6,610 bases of DNA, from NCBI GenBank assembly GCA_964578975.1, contig CAZOFA010000095.1, positions 1-6,610 of the forward strand, written 5' to 3'. The position numbers were made by a program, and so were the translations under genes. This document shows, piece after piece, positions 6,546 to 6,610 of this stretch; the first letter of the stretch is position 1; each line of letters opens with the position of its first letter. Origin of the DNA: CAYRUP01 sp964578975 (GTDB lineage: Bacteria > Pseudomonadota > Gammaproteobacteria > DSM-16500). The notes under the pieces were generated by a model that worked only from the letters and a program-made list of their open reading frames with translations, was not told where the DNA came from and made no database searches.

Positions 6546-6610
6546 GTCATCCTGACCCTTCGAGACGCGCCCTTCGAGACGCGCCCTTCGAGACGCGCTT
6601 CGCGCTCCTC
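6546..6610 (+). repeat. Right copy of palindromic repeat with three 14-bp units
   Basis: The copy starts with an arm gtcatcctga (6546-6555), followed by three perfect 14-bp units (cccttcgagacgcg at 6556-6569, 6570-6583, 6584-6597) and the cap cttcgcgctcctc (6598-6610). Positions 6570-6610 are the exact reverse complement of 2-42. If the element is palindromic, an aggatgac arm should follow just past the window edge, pairing with gtcatcct to make a long hairpin. Within the window, gcgc at 6595-6598 and 6602-6605 can pair around ttc, with an outer gag/ctc (6590-6592 with 6608-6610). Lying 3 nt after the gabD stop, the transcript could fold here and end or be protected from 3' decay; no U-run is visible, so a classical terminator is not shown. 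Confidence 0.85.

Noticed and set aside
6556..6597. CRISPR array from the evenly spaced units
   Set aside because: The 14-bp units are directly adjacent with no spacers and no cas genes.
1..6610. Composite transposon or integron bounded by the inverted ends
   Set aside because: There is no transposase, integrase or target-site duplication, the enclosed genes are housekeeping or envelope genes, and the repeats look like a dispersed palindrome.

Overview
The window reads as a gene-dense piece of a Gram-negative, probably gammaproteobacterial, chromosome. Two neighbouring genes encode WaaG and WaaP, which build and phosphorylate the inner core of lipopolysaccharide (LPS) and which align by eye along their whole length with the enterobacterial and pseudomonad enzymes. 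The last gene is a very close match to enterobacterial GabD. Base composition is moderate and somewhat AT-leaning. A short-form MgtC protein and a cassette-like palindromic repeat would fit a host-associated lineage such as the Legionellales/Coxiellales, but that placement is an inference of low certainty. No plasmid, phage, transposase or CRISPR signal is visible.

Layout: all six genes lie on the + strand and are tightly packed. (1) Positions 2-42 hold a copy of a repeat built from 14-bp units. (2) An extended -10 promoter at 68-76 drives tgt (99-1247), a tRNA-guanine transglycosylase with an unusual base-recognition loop. (3) A 142-residue MgtC/SapB-family membrane protein (1286-1714) follows after 38 nt. 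(4) After 25 nt comes the LPS core group: waaG (1740-2870), waaP (2851-3633, overlapping by 20 nt) and a 493-residue protein with two kinase-like domains in tandem (3599-5080, overlapping by 35 nt). (5) gabD (5097-6542) follows after 16 nt with the best ribosome binding site in the window. (6) Positions 6546-6610 hold a second repeat copy, inverted relative to the first, with three 14-bp units instead of two. There is no gene-free stretch over 300 bases.

How the genes work together: WaaG adds glucose to the first inner-core heptose, WaaP phosphorylates that heptose, and the tandem kinase probably phosphorylates another core position. These phosphates bind Mg2+ and bridge LPS molecules. The MgtC-family protein just upstream belongs to a family linked to low-Mg2+ growth and survival in host cells, so the middle of the window may be a small envelope/Mg2+ module. 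tgt (tRNA modification) and gabD (succinate semialdehyde oxidation) have no obvious functional tie to it.

The best candidates for something new are the non-canonical TGT pocket, the tandem kinase with both active sites apparently intact, and the inverted 14-bp-unit repeats that bound the window. I do not see a clearly novel multi-gene system.
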